Positions 44,701-57,023 of a stretch of 64,000 bases of DNA are shown here, one piece after another. The stretch's first letter is position 1, and every line of letters starts with the position of its first letter. Source of the DNA: Periconia sp. R9002 (taxonomy: Eukaryota; Ascomycota; Dothideomycetes; Pleosporales; Periconiaceae). Where the stretch lies: positions 1-64,000 of the forward strand of contig JAMAHW010000033.1 of NCBI GenBank assembly GCA_023627715.1, read 5' to 3'. The notes below the pieces were generated by a model, which was given only the letters and a program-made list of their open reading frames with translations, had not been told where the DNA came from and searched no databases. Made by a program: the position numbers and the translations under genes.

Positions 44701-47700
44701 CGAATCGGCGTTTACGATACTCGAAGTAGGGCCTCATTCCGCTCTCCGAAGCCCAATTCGGGAAATATTGGAGCCTTTCTCGACAATGAAGCCTACGTCC
44801 ACATACCACTCACTTCTTCAAAGATCGCACCCGGGCATTGTTTGTGTGATGCGCGCTATGGGAGAAATATATTGTCTAGGGCATGTGGTGGACCTTTCAA
44901 CGGTCAATCATCTGGGGAATAATCCCAAAAAAGAGAGGCTACCGCTCACGAATCTCCCTTCCTACGTATTTGATCATTCTCATACTTACTGGGAAGAATC
45001 GAGGGTTAGCAGAGACTCTAGGCTGCGGAAACACGCGTTCCATGTGTTACTTGGCAACACAGCTGCAGACTGGAACTCATTGGAACCGCGTTGGAACAAC
45101 AGAGTCCGGCCGGATAGACTGCCATATATTCAAGATCATCGGGTAAGCATCTCTGCATTTCGTAGTTATTGACTAGGACTGACTGATTAAGGTTAATGGC
45201 GTAATTCTCTACCCTGCAACTGCCATGATTGCTGCCGTAGTGCAAGGAGCTTCGCAAATATCCCACGAAAAGATCATACGGGGGTTTTCGTTAAATGATA
45301 TTAAATTTATAGCCGCTATGGTTTTTGAGAGTGAATCAACGGAAATTGAAATCGAACTCCGTTTCCAGATGTTGAACAAAGAAGAAAACAGCTACAGCTT
45401 TCGACTGTATAGTTTTTTGTCTGGTAACTGGACACTCCATTGTCAAGGAATTGTACAACTTGAAATTGGGGATACCGATGACCCCCACTTCAAGAATGGA
45501 AGGAAAGAAACGTTCCAATTGGCGGAGGCGGAGTTCGAGGAGACCTGTCGGACGCCAAACTACCAACCAGACAGTGTCTCGATGTATCGAATGTTGGAAA
45601 AGTTCGGTTATGAGTATGGACCTTCATTCCAGCTGCTGCAAAGTGTGTGTTGCAATCAGAATGGTCAAGCTACCGCTCTTCTGATGCCACATTGCGACAG
45701 TCGCCCATATCAATCTTCAATACAACAATCTCATATAGTAGACCCAGCCATTTTAGACGCCGTTTTCCAGCTCGCGGTAGTCAGCGCAACAGATGGTGGG
45801 CACGCACCTATGTCAACAATCGTCCCCTCGGATATCAAAACGATCTGGATTTCATCCTCAGGATTGACTTTGCCACAGATGAAGGCAACAAGAATCGCTG
45901 CAACTAGTGCATTAATACACCGTAGCACTTTGAAAGCATCTGCAACGGTGTTTTCCCCGCAGAGCAATGATGTTCTAGTCGAATTACGAGGGCTTAAAGG
46001 TCTTGCGGTCTCACACAGCCCGGATAGTATGTCATCTAATGCGCCAGACAACTCTCATCTGTGCTTTGAAATGTCATGCAAACCAGATATCGAGTTAATG
46101 ACCGCCCCTCAAGTGTTGGCTCACTGTTGGGATAGTAGGGAACAAGAAAATTCGGAAGTGGGCATTATACAAGTTGAATGTGATGTTATTTCGTTCATCT
46201 TCCGTACGCTGATCCAAACGAAGGAGCGCATGGCAACTGATCACCTAAAACCATCGAGCGCGCATCTTCAAAAATACGTGCAATGGATAGAGTTTCAGTT
46301 GGGCAAATTGATAACCGGTGATTATCCCGCGGATCTAGAAAGTTGTACATCAAGTGTAAGCCACGAATCGCAACTTCAGAGCATTCAGGAATTGGCCAAA
46401 TCCAGCGCGATATGGAGGTTTTACGCAGCAGTGGCAGAAAATCTCTACGATATGTTAAGCGGTAAATTGGAGCCGCTCCAACTCCTATTCGGCGATAATC
46501 ACGCAACGGACTTCTACATCGGATCGAATCGTTATGGCCGATGGTATCCAGCATTTGAGAAATATTTGGATCTCCTTGCACACAAAAACCCAGCTTTACG
46601 CATCATCGAAGTGGGTGCAGGAACAGGTGCAACTACCAGAGCAGCATTACGCGCATTGACATTGGACAATATCGACTGTGATAGATTTTCTTCGTACGAT
46701 TTCACTGATATTTCACCCTCACTCGTAGCCCAAGCCGAGGAAGAATTTGGAATAAATCATCCAAAGATGAGGTTTCGTTCATTCGACATCGAGAAGAGTG
46801 CCCAAGAGCAAAATTTCCAACCCGGGTCGTATGACGTGGTCATTGCTGCAAGTGTTCTACATGCATCAGCCGACATCGAAAGTACACTTGGAAATATTCG
46901 ATCCCTACTCAAAGAAGGTGGGAAATTGCTATTAATGGAATGTGTACGACCGGAAAGCGTCAAAATGGGCTTTGCGTTTGGGTTACTCCCAGGTTGGTGG
47001 TTGAGTACGTTGACCTGTTTTCGTTTCCAGGGCCTTTTTAGATTGTGATGGCATGAACTTACAAACTAAACAGGCATCGAAGAATATAGAAAATACTCGC
47101 CTCTTTTGAACGAAGAACAATGGCACCATGCACTGAAGTCTTGCGGATTTTCTGGAGTGGATGTCGAGTTTAGGGATTTTATATCGGAAGAATGCCACGA
47201 ATCCAGCGCACTTATCTCAACAGCGATCAGAGAGGAGCCTCAGGAAGAGGCTCGCCCAGACTGGCCATACATCATCATTGACACGCACGACATCAATCAA
47301 GTGAAGCTTGCAAACGACATGTTGAGTTACTATGGTAATCTGAAAACGGGGTGCTTAATAAGCTCGCTCGAGGGATTCGCATCATTACGAAATCTTGATG
47401 GGAAAAAGGTCATTTGTCTCAATGGGATGAACGATAATTCTATCTCCCAAATCTCCGAGCAGTACTACACGGCCCTTCGCACAGTCTTAACATCAGCTTG
47501 TACTGTTCTATGGGTATCCGAGGGCGATGGCAACGCTTTCAGGCTTCCCGACCATGGTCTCGTACAAGGTCTGTTTCGAACGGCCGAATCGGAAAATGAT
47601 GGCCTGCGATTTGTCACTCTTGCACTCGAAGACTCCAAAGATCACCATTACAGTCCTGTGGCCACTATCGCAAGAGTATATGCGCACATGATGCAATCTC

Positions 47701-50125
47701 AGGATCTGGGAGACCATGAATCTGAGCTGTTGGAAAAAGATGGGTCCTTGCATTGCAATCGAGTAATTGAATCTCACGTCTGGAATACGAAAATAATGCA
47801 GGAAATAGCAGGTCGCAATACCACTACTCGAACGCTGAAATCATCTCCACCATTCAGACTCTCTGCACCAAAAGAAGGGCTGGAGAAGCCTTTGCATTTT
47901 GAGGAAGATCCCATCTGCAATTCGACTCTAGAGGCCGACGAGATAGAGATCGAAGTGAAAGTCATTGGGTGCGACTCCGGAACCACAGTGCGCAAGTTCC
48001 AGGAAAAAGACCACAATCTCGTTTGGCTAGAAGCCGCAGGCACCGTGATACGGAAAGGGCCGTTGAGTTCAAATATAGAAGTTGGTCAAAGTGTAATGGC
48101 CTTGGCTTTAGATACGTCTCGAACCAATGTTCGCACGAAAGCTCAACTGGCTGTCGCTATTCCCGGCAACCTATCTATTGCTGAAGCAGCATCGATACCA
48201 GTATCCTTCGTTACAGCATACCATGCTTTGATTGGACTCTCCAGCTTAAGTACCGAAGATACGGTCCTCATTACCTCTGCTGCCAGTTGTCTAGGTCAAG
48301 CAGCCCTGCAACTTGTACAACATATCGGTGCTACCGCTTACGCGACCGTCGAATCCATTGAGGAACAGGACTATCTAACGGCGCATTACAATCTTCTAAG
48401 GGATCGCATATTTTACACCCATGCCAAATCATTCTCATATTATGTACAACGCCAAACTTCGGGAAAGGGGGTTGACATTGTCTTCAATTCTTTGTCTAGA
48501 AGTTTGCGAGATACAAGCTTAGATTGTGTTGGGCCATACGGATGTTTCATTGACATTTTAGAGAATGAGCCAGAAACGACGGCAGCCACAACATGGATTC
48601 CCACGAAAATTGCGAAATACTCCTCACTGGATATTGCATCAATTGTCAAGGATCGCCCCGCCGTTTTAGAGACAGCACTTAAAGGTGTTGCTGACCTTTT
48701 GGCCGCAAAGCGAATCAGGCCTTTGGAGACCACAATCTTCAAGCCTTCCACAATTCATGAAGCACTGAGACTCCTCTCAAATGGCACTTCTTGTGCAAAA
48801 ATAGTGGTGGACATGGATCGTAATGACGTCGTGCAGGTAAGTCTATATACATTGGCCATAACTTATTGAAATATGCTAACTGAACAGGCTACTACAAGGA
48901 ATGAAAAAACATATTCGCTGGCTGGTGATGCCACCTACGTGATAGCGGGCGGTTTGGGTGGACTAGGCCGTAGTACAGCGCAGTGGATGGCTAACCGAGG
49001 AGCACGTGCATTGCTTTTGCTTTCTCGATCAGGTGCCGAACACGACGAGTCGGCGCAGTTCTTGGAAGGACTTCGCGCACAAGGAGTGAATGTACAAGCT
49101 CCAGCATGTGACATTGGCGACGAAAATGCACTTTCCGAGGTGTTAACAACTTACCTGCAAACTATGCCACCCATCAAGGGCTGCATTCAAGCTTCCATGA
49201 GCCTTCAGGTTAGTGAAAGAGTCTCCAGTGCCTCTTGGGCGTAGATTAATAGTTCCTGACACGCATCTAGGATAGCGCCCTTGAAAATATGACTTACGCA
49301 GAATTCCGCAAACCATTAGACTCAAAGTTCCATGGTTCATGGAATCTGCACTGTCTTCTCCCGGAGAATCTCGATTTTTTCATTCTCTTCTCGTCCGTAG
49401 CTGGTGTTTTTGGCAAAGGCGGTCAAGCTAACTACGCCGCGGGCTGTACGTATCAAGACAGTCTAGCTAGATTCCGTGTGTCCCTTGGCCAGAACGCACT
49501 ATCGATCAACCTTGGAGCCATGGAATCGGCCGGATATTTGTCTCAAAATCCCGAGCATATGGAGCGAATCGTGATGACGGATTCCCTTCAAAAGATCAAC
49601 CAGGATGCATTCATCGCCCTTCTGGAGCACGCGTGTGACCCTCAAACGGCACGCTACCAACACCAAATCATCACAGGCCTTGGCATTCCATCAATCTTGC
49701 AAAGTCAAGCAAGACCCATTGCTGAATGGATGAATCGGCCAATGTTTCGCGCTCTTCACCAAATCTCGAACGGCGCTGCAGTAAGCTCGCGCCCCTCCAA
49801 AACCGAAAATGTTAAGAGCATTAACTTCAAACATGCTTTTACAACCATGGAAAACAAGGGAGATCTTCAGTCTCTTGTTGAGGATGGTGTCAGAAAGCGA
49901 CTGAACCGTGTTCTACCAGGAACTTTCGATCATGAGGGAGGAGATGTTAAAGCCGAGGTTCCTTTATACAGTCTTGGGGTTGATTCTCTCGTGTCTATTG
50001 AGCTCAGAAACTGGTTTGCTAAAGATATGGGGTCGGACATTACCAGTGCAGAAATATTGGGGGGGCTAGGAGTAAAAGAGCTTGCTAGATTGGTTGTCAC
50101 ACGAAGTACAGTTTTATCGGAGTAG
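41795..50125 (+). CDS. Highly reducing type I polyketide synthase (KS-AT-DH-cMT-ER-KR-ACP), 2,573 aa, twelve exons
   Basis: This is an iterative PKS core enzyme. [30 protein letters not shown] (Cys about 189), [15 protein letters not shown] and [30 protein letters not shown] and [10 protein letters not shown] (Ser about 648). [17 protein letters not shown] (His about 989) with ILDAVFQL. c[18 protein letters not shown] (about 1463). The ER region (about 1850-2160) has [15 protein letters not shown] instead of the usual GGVGQ loop and ends [15 protein letters not shown], without the normal [64 protein letters not shown] (Ser about 2528). Introns: 42020-42079, 42216-42261, 42531-42587, 43022-43079, 43219-43285, 43881-43920, 44087-44136, 45143-45191, 47005-47073, 48837-48887 and 49209-49270; the total is an exact frame. 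Intron 43219-43285 has a weak donor (gtctct) but a good branch site; the 40-bp intron is very short. No releasing domain is present. The likely product is a C-methylated, partly unsaturated chain. Confidence 0.93.
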
Positions 50126-50425
50126 ATATGAAAAAGAACACTTCGCAATTACGTCGGCTGAATTCATAACTATAAACTCAAATGCGCTCTTCAAAAGGGT
50201 TTTCTCAGGATCGGTGATGACTACAACAGCACACATGCAGTGATGGATGCCTAGCTAAGGTCCTTAAAGGAGGTGAGCAGTGTAGACGTGTAACTAAACA
50301 TGATTGGTCAAACATACCACTCCCTAGTTTGCTTCACCGGTTCTGGATATAAACCCCGCAGTTCAGCCTTGTAACACTTATCAACATCTCACAACTGTTC
50401 TACAGCTTTTCGACTATCGACGAAA
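50126..50425. promoter_or_regulatory. PKS 3' region and promoter of the HET gene, with TATA box
   Basis: This is the 300-bp gap between the PKS stop and the HET start. A TATA box (tataaa) at 50348-50353 lies about 75 bp upstream of the HET ATG. No other element was identified. Confidence 0.5.
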
Positions 50426-52510
50426 ATGAATGCGCTACCAGAGAATTTCTTATACCAACCGCTTTCCAAGTCCTGTCGAGGTGCGATTCGACTAATATGT
50501 CTACACCCGGGTGACTTCAATGATAGCATATATTGTACAATTTTCCATGCCAGTATTGATGAAAGGCAGCTTCAGACAGAATATACGGCGTTATCATACG
50601 TCTGGGGCGATGCGACACGGACCAAACCTATCCAACTTCGTTATCATCAACTTTCAAAGAGTGAAAGTGCGCCCTCCCCAGAAGTCGAAAGCTACAAATC
50701 ATTTCAAGTCACGACAAATCTGGAGATTGCATTACGACACCTACGAGATCATTCTGCAGAGCGCATACTCTGGATCGATGCAATCTGCATCAACCAGTCT
50801 GATTGGGAAGAACGTATAGCGCAGGTGCAACTGATGGGCGATGTCTATAGCAAGGCTGCGGAGGTACGCATCTGGTTAGGGCCTATTATGGATGTATTCA
50901 TGTCAACACCGGATATGGAAGAAGAACTTGAAAATTATCAGTCAAGACAACTCCCAACAAAGAGAAGACACTCGCACTTTCTTCCATCCTCGGCTGAAGA
51001 TACCAGAGCAGTCTCAAGTAACAAAGGAAGTTTCATCGAAATGATACTGCTTGCAGCAAAGGCCTACGTGATGGACGGAGACCGTGTACTTGACCAGGAG
51101 ACAATCAGAAACTCGTCCCCCGATGAACTAGAATCTTTCGGGATGCGAATCATAGCTTCGCAACCTTGGTGGCGTCGCGTTTGGGTCATCCAGGAAGCCA
51201 CGCTTTCTGAAGAGGATCCAGCCATGCAATGCGGCAATATAAAGATTGGATATCGCAGATTCCTCAAATCGGCGGAACGCTGCATGTTTTCGAATGGGCC
51301 ATTAGTACTCTCCAGGATCCACATATCCCTCACTGTTCACAAAATGTCGGATAGGGGATACGACCCGTCCGAAATGTCTCTTGCGAATCGTTTGCTTACA
51401 TACCTGAGTTGTATGAGTGGAAACTTTGAGGTGACAAAACCTGAAGATAGAGTGAATGGATTATACGCTTTGGTTCATATGCGCGATTGTCATGACAACA
51501 TCCTCCTTCTACTTTTAATAGAAAGAGAACAGCGCAAACTGAGCATCACTGGATTCTTTCACAGGATTGCTCTTTGGATACTTTTCGATCCCCATCCTAT
51601 TTCGTACCCGCTACGCATCCTAGAAAGTGGGCCTAGTAACATTGAAGGGGTGCCATCATGGGTTCCGATGTGGGAATCAAAAACATGGATTGGAGAGGCA
51701 AAAAACCACGGAGCCCCAGAAAGCACATATGATATCCTTGCCCAAGGTACTTCAATGGGGAATGTGAACCTCCCCTCGCCGATTGATATTTGCCATCGAT
51801 GCACTGCAGAATACGAAAGAAAATGGGGTGCACCAAAAAGTGTATTCGATATGGACGTGAGATGTGATGGAATAAGAATACGTAATGCACTGGCACTGGG
51901 GCGAGTGATCACGGTAATCAACATTCCTTCGGTGCAAAAAAACCAGGGTACGGATGTGCTTCGCGACGCAATTCATAAGGTCGAAGGGGAAATAGTATTT
52001 TCCCTGAGATCTAACAATATACCCTACGCTGATGCCAGAACGCATATACGAGCATTCCGGGACTACCTCCGTCTCAACTTTTGGGATGTTGACAGAGGGG
52101 ATGAATCAGCTTCATCCAATCACAGCACGACATTGGAAGAGTTCCTCAAACGCAAAAAGAGTTCGAAGAAAAGAAACACTCATTGCAGTCGGAAGGTTAG
52201 AGTGGGTGAAGTAAATCCCAACGTTCCGAGTGCGTCTCTATTTGCGAAACTGAGCTCTTTTTTCGAGAAGGTCCGTTATCTTGTTGTTGGGTCAAAGATA
52301 GTGGGACACATGTTTGAAGATTCTCTACCTGATTGGCAGTGCGGTGATAGGCTGTATGTCATCCCCGAGTGCCGCTGGGTTCTAGGCCTTCGACGTAGTA
52401 ACAATGGATGGCGGTACATTTATAGGGTGTTTGTTTCGGATCTGGAATGGCAACAACGTAAGCAGCTGTTCGACGGCAAAGGCGCTTACGAGGACATTGA
52501 TATTGTGTAA
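50426..52510 (+). CDS. HET-domain protein, 694 aa, single exon
   Basis: This is a heterokaryon-incompatibility-type protein with an intact HET domain: YTALSYVWGDATRTKPIQL, ILWIDAICINQSDWEERIAQ, AAEVRIWLGPIMD and WWRRVWVIQEATLSE (about residues 55-280). The C-terminal half has the usual family pieces VPSWVPMWES and GDRLYVIPECRWVLGLR, with a basic stretch (KRKKSSKKRN) between. No nucleotide-binding domain is present. The ATG at 50426 has a good context (cgaaaATGaa). It sits directly downstream of the PKS and marks the right border of the metabolite cluster. HET domains act in allorecognition cell death; the partner locus here is unknown. Confidence 0.92.
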   Translation: MNALPENFLYQPLSKSCRGAIRLICLHPGDFNDSIYCTIFHASIDERQLQTEYTALSYVWGDATRTKPIQLRYHQLSKSESAPSPEVESYKSFQVTTNLEIALRHLRDHSAERILWIDAICINQSDWEERIAQVQLMGDVYSKAAEVRIWLGPIMDVFMSTPDMEEELENYQSRQLPTKRRHSHFLPSSAEDTRAVSSNKGSFIEMILLAAKAYVMDGDRVLDQETIRNSSPDELESFGMRIIASQPWWRRVWVIQEATLSEEDPAMQCGNIKIGYRRFLKSAERCMFSNGPLVLSRIHISLTVHKMSDRGYDPSEMSLANRLLTYLSCMSGNFEVTKPEDRVNGLYALVHMRDCHDNILLLLLIEREQRKLSITGFFHRIALWILFDPHPISYPLRILESGPSNIEGVPSWVPMWESKTWIGEAKNHGAPESTYDILAQGTSMGNVNLPSPIDICHRCTAEYERKWGAPKSVFDMDVRCDGIRIRNALALGRVITVINIPSVQKNQGTDVLRDAIHKVEGEIVFSLRSNNIPYADARTHIRAFRDYLRLNFWDVDRGDESASSNHSTTLEEFLKRKKSSKKRNTHCSRKVRVGEVNPNVPSASLFAKLSSFFEKVRYLVVGSKIVGHMFEDSLPDWQCGDRLYVIPECRWVLGLRRSNNGWRYIYRVFVSDLEWQQRKQLFDGKGAYEDIDIV

Positions 52511-52651
52511 CGACAAATCGGGCTTGCTACGCTCACGCCCTCGGGTTTAATGTTACTGTTGGAAAAGCCGCGCGTGACCTGAATATGCCATTGTCTTTAT
52601 TCAAATCATTACATTTGACTTGTAGCTCACTCTTTTCTGCTCTACTCTACT

Positions 52652-55600
52652 TCAGCAATCATATTCGTTTATTTCCCTTTTCACTTCGCGTAAACTCTGA
52701 TCAGGTGTCCTCTGTCCATGAAAGAATCTTTCAAGTCTAGCACCAATGCTCCGCTCGACCAATCTTTCCACCTGCAACAAATGTTAGTGCAAAGGACGGC
52801 ATTTTGAGAGGAGTCCCAACAAACCTGGCCATATTTGACCGCAAGCCATACAGAAAACGTGGTAGCTATAAATCCTAATCCAAAAACCAGATACCACCGC
52901 CAGTCAGGGTTGTTTTTCAGAATATCCACATTCATCCCAAAGAGGCTCTAACCAATTTGTTAGCGTGTCTTCAGTCTGCTGGTGCCACAAATGCGTATTA
53001 CCGAAGCAAACATCGCTGGCAGGAAAATGAACTTTGCATGCGGATTAGTCGTCGGTTAATTCGCTATTTGTGAACTACCTTACCGTAATCCAACTCAGGC
53101 GCTTCATACTTGTTGCAATGCTTGTCGATCGATGAGCTTCGTTGATGGAGGCCCACGAAAATTCCTGTCGAACGTCAATTCGTTAACGGATACTCGTAGG
53201 GACAGTAGCAGGAAAATTGCGTAATCAGTAAGGAGACATACAAACTGCTGGAGCTCTTTCACCGTTTTTTCTAGTTGATCTATTTGATTATTGACCGCTG
53301 TATCAAAAGAACGTATCTTCTTTTGTAGATCTTTCGGGATGAAATTTTTGTTGGAGGAGCCGTGATATTCTGACACCAGTTTGTTAATGTTATGAACCTG
53401 TGCGCGAAGAATACTGCGGAGCTGAGCCCAGCATTTAGCGTCTTCTGCAAGATAGAGTATCAGTTCCGGATTATTTCCCCTTTCGTCTAATTGCTTCAAG
53501 CGCTTGATTAAAGTCAGCATTGTTGGCTTGTGGAAAAATGGACGGGTACCAACACGGTTGTCCAGATGCTCTACTGCTGCCCTGCAAGTCTTGAGCCAGT
53601 TCTTCTTCAGAAATTTTAGAAAGAGTGCGAAAAAATTGGCATCATTTTCGGGAATCCAGCCATATGGTAGTGTACTGGAACACTTCATAAACTGCCATGT
53701 TGGCTGGACTTTCGCTACTGCAGGGGATGCCACGGTCCAAGATATCCCATAAAACGAAGAATGAGATATTTGGAATGATTGAAAAGATGCAGAACTTTTG
53801 CCGATTGGGTAACGATCGGCGACCACTACGCTAGTACATTCGTCATATTTCCGCATCTTATAGGAACTGCGTCCTTCTGGTGGTTGAAGAGTAGCTGTAT
53901 TTTTCGCATTCAGACTCAGTGTCCAAGTGTAATAGTCCCTAAAAAGCCTTGAAGAAGGGAAGAAAAGGAATATCAATTAACTGTCATATTGGGAAGTGAG
54001 CATCGGTTTGACTTACACTAAGCACCTCATCTGCTCTACTTGGTCCGGCATGTCTGTGGGCTGTTCGGAAAAATATAATGATGTTGTTCGATCGGACCTC
54101 TGCAACAACGCTAAGCCAACATGTGAGGGCTTTTGCATGTATGCCTCTCGCCACTCGTCTGCCATGATACCCGTAGTCTTTGCTCCATTTTGAAGGAGAA
54201 TTTGAATAAGCGCTACAAGCTTGTGTTGAACCGCCAATCGTAATGGTGTCCTTCCGTCTGCATCTTCAAGGTCGAGGTTTGCTTTTTTCGATACCAGCTG
54301 CCATGCCATGTCAACATGGTGTGTTTCCGCAGCCACATGCAAGGGGGTTTGATCAAGATTGTTCTTAGCATTGATATCGCACTCGAATTTCAAGCACGAC
54401 CGTACCAGAAAAGAATTTCCTTGCCGGGCCAGAAGATGCAGCGTAAATACGTCTTTTGGAGCTAGTATTTCCACAATGTTCTTGTGACCGAGTTCGAGGG
54501 CATGAGATAAGGGTGTCTGGCCATCCCGAGTGACTGGAGCTGGGTCAATAGTTTTCTGTTTCAGCAATGACTTGACTGCTGTTTCATGATTGCCGTCAGC
54601 CGCCCACCATAGTGGCGATCGCCCATTATTATCTTCGATGTTTATGTCAATACCAGTGGCATTGAGAAACGCTTCTATTGGAATACGCTGTTTTAGAAGA
54701 CTGGCTGGCGAAGTTGTTGCTGTCGGGCGAAAACAAACAGCCCATGACAAAGGCGTGCGTCCGTTTTGGTCCTTCTGATTAGGGTTGATGCCACCTTTTT
54801 TGAGTAGCATTGTTATAATCTCAGTGTTCCCGTACTCTGCAGCTCGTGATAAGGGTGTGCGTCCATCTTGGTCTCGGGTATCGGGTTCGATTTCTTCGTA
54901 TTCAAGCAACAACGCCACCAATTTTGCTTTCCCCGCTTCCACTGCCCACGCCAATGGTGTTCGGCCGGTCTTATCCGCTAGATTGGGATCAATACTTGGT
55001 TGTGCAAGTAAATTCTTTGTAATTTCCTCCATGCCGTGTTCTGAGGCCCATGACAATGGTGTTCGGCCGTCCTGGTTTTGATGATTCGGGTTCACTTTAT
55101 TTGTTCCCAATAACTTTTGTACCATCTTTCCGTGCCCACATTTCGTTGCCCAAAACAATGGTGTATGTCCTTCGTTATCGATAGAATCGAGGCTGCCTTC
55201 ATGTCGCAGGAACAGGTCCATCATCTTTCTTCGGCCACATCCAGAGGCCCATGATGTTGGTGACCGTCCATTGCTATCCTTGCGATTCGGTGCTGCAGAT
55301 TTTTCAAGTAACTGTTTTGCTATCTCTATCCTGCCATACTCTGCAGCCAGGGACAGAGGCGTTCGACCTTGTTTATCTGCAGCGTCTGGGTCGGCTACAT
55401 GGTGAAGGAGCGTCTTCACAACCGTAACCGAACCGTGCTGGACTGCATACATAAGTGGCGTCCATCCATTTTTGTCTTTGCTGTCTGCTCTAACTATACC
55501 TAGTTCAAGCATTAAGTCCACAATCGCTTCAAATCCACGTTGCGCTGCACGTGATAAAGGGGTCTGGCCATGCACGTCTGGAATGTCAGGTTCGACGCCT

Positions 55601-55899
55601 CGCTTTTCGATTAGCAGCTTCGCAATCTCTTTTCTTCCGCGCTCTGCGGCCCAGAATAAGGGCGTTCGGCCATCTTTGTCCGTTTTGTTGAAATCAACGG
55701 CGCTTTGGTCGAGCAGAACCTTAACGATCTCCTCTAACCCGTTTCCTGCAGCCGAAGACAGCGTTGTTTGACCGTCTTTATTTGTCAAACTCGGATCAAG
55801 GTGGCCGTCCTTCAGTTGTTGAATTGTGCGATTCTGATTCGCCCAGATCCCGAATGGTGCCGCGAGCTCCCAGCTGTCTGGAAAAGGTAGATAGTTCAT
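52652..55899 (-). CDS. Ankyrin-repeat protein fused to a CorA-like membrane domain, 980 aa, six exons
   Basis: The start at 55899 gives MNYLPFPDSWELAAPFG; the ORF upstream begins with a non-ATG codon. About 16 ankyrin repeats (DGRTPLFWAAERGRKEIAKL type) fill residues 30-540, all with the fungal 'DGRTPLSWA' consensus. A middle region follows (YYTWTLSLNAKNTATLQ, KTCRAAVEHLDN) and then a coiled-coil (NNQIDQLEKTVKELQQF). The C-terminus is CorA-like: MKRLSWITFIFLPAMFASSL, the GMN motif at about residue 904, and a second helix YLVFGLGFIATTFSVWLAV. Introns at 53948-54016, 53165-53241, 53032-53083, 52948-53001 and 52772-52824 give an exact frame; one exon is only 30 nt. CorA proteins carry Mg2+ across membranes. 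In fungal ankyrin fusions transport is unproven, and a membrane-anchored sensor is an equally good reading. Confidence 0.88.
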
Positions 55900-57023
55900 G
55901 GCTATCACATAGTTATTTCATTCACATAGATTGCTCTATGCATTGACAACCAGGTCGAAAATTGCTGATGAGGATGAGGGAAAAGTGGGGTGTTGTTGAA
56001 GGCAGCCTGATATAACCAACTGGAGCTGAGATGTCGTAAGCGAGACTCACCGGAAATGCCACTGTCTCATGAATTTTGAATCGATCATTACAGAGTATTG
56101 CTCCCCTGGACATCAACACAGGCAGGGGGGAAACGCTGAGTAACGTCCTCGGCCAGGGACGGACACACAGGCAACTGTTTGCGCACGTGATAACGAATGA
56201 AAGGGGATGAGGCAGAACACGAAAGGCGTAAAACGCGATCTTGCTACTAGGAAACCACAACAATAAGAAATAACATTCAGTTTTTTTCTTCCTTTCGCTG
56301 GTCGACTTTCCCTTGATACGTCCATCTTTTAGCTCCACTACCAAAACAATCTTCTTTTTATTCAACGTTCTCCAGTACCGGCCGTGTTTTGGAATCTCAA
56401 GGTCTAGGTTGACGATGATGATGAATAGGAACACGGCACCTCGCCAATATTAGGTCGCTGTCGATGCTGATTTTATGATGTTGCTATATATGTACTTAAC
56501 ACCGTGCTTTCATCCTCCTCTCCTTTCCCACCCCTCCCCCTCCAGAGTACAGCACTACTTTATCTTCGACATCCAAACTTGCCTATCTACGTTATGTATG
56601 TACTACACTTATAAAATCACTGTAGAGTCGACAGTCTTCAATATCTAATCAGCGTTTACCTCATAATCGGAAGCAGCTACCGAAGCGCTACAAGAGTGTA
56701 TGCGTCACGTCTTCTCTTCTATTACTGCTATATTATATATCTCTGTGGGGTTATCCTGCTCGTACGGTATGTTTAAGGTATTTACACCAGACGGTTTAGG
56801 TATAGTTAAGTAACCTCAAGCTAGGTACGTATGTATAGATAAATAATGTGATGCAGCGCCGACGACGACGACGACGACGACGACGACACATCATTCTCCT
56901 AATCGACACCGCACCACACAGGCAAGCACCCAGCCAGCCAAGCCCCAATAAAAAGATACGGATGAAGAAATAAAAGCCGCGATAAACAGCGAGGAAATGA
57001 AGAAACAAACAGACCAGCACCAT
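55900..57023. other. Intergenic region with a trinucleotide microsatellite
   Basis: This is the promoter side of the ankyrin-CorA gene and the 3' side of the DUF2985 gene. ORFs at 55922-56434 and 56796-57085 on the minus strand are low-complexity or UTR-like and were not called. Confidence 0.45.
56861..56887 (+). repeat. (GAC)9 microsatellite
   Basis: Nine uninterrupted gac units, positioned about 140 bp downstream of the DUF2985 stop codon. Confidence 0.95.

Noticed and set aside
52681..52935. Short terminal ORF of the ankyrin-CorA gene ending in VYAK
   Set aside because: It reads through an intron (52772-52824); splicing gives an in-frame, longer hydrophilic tail ending at 52652.
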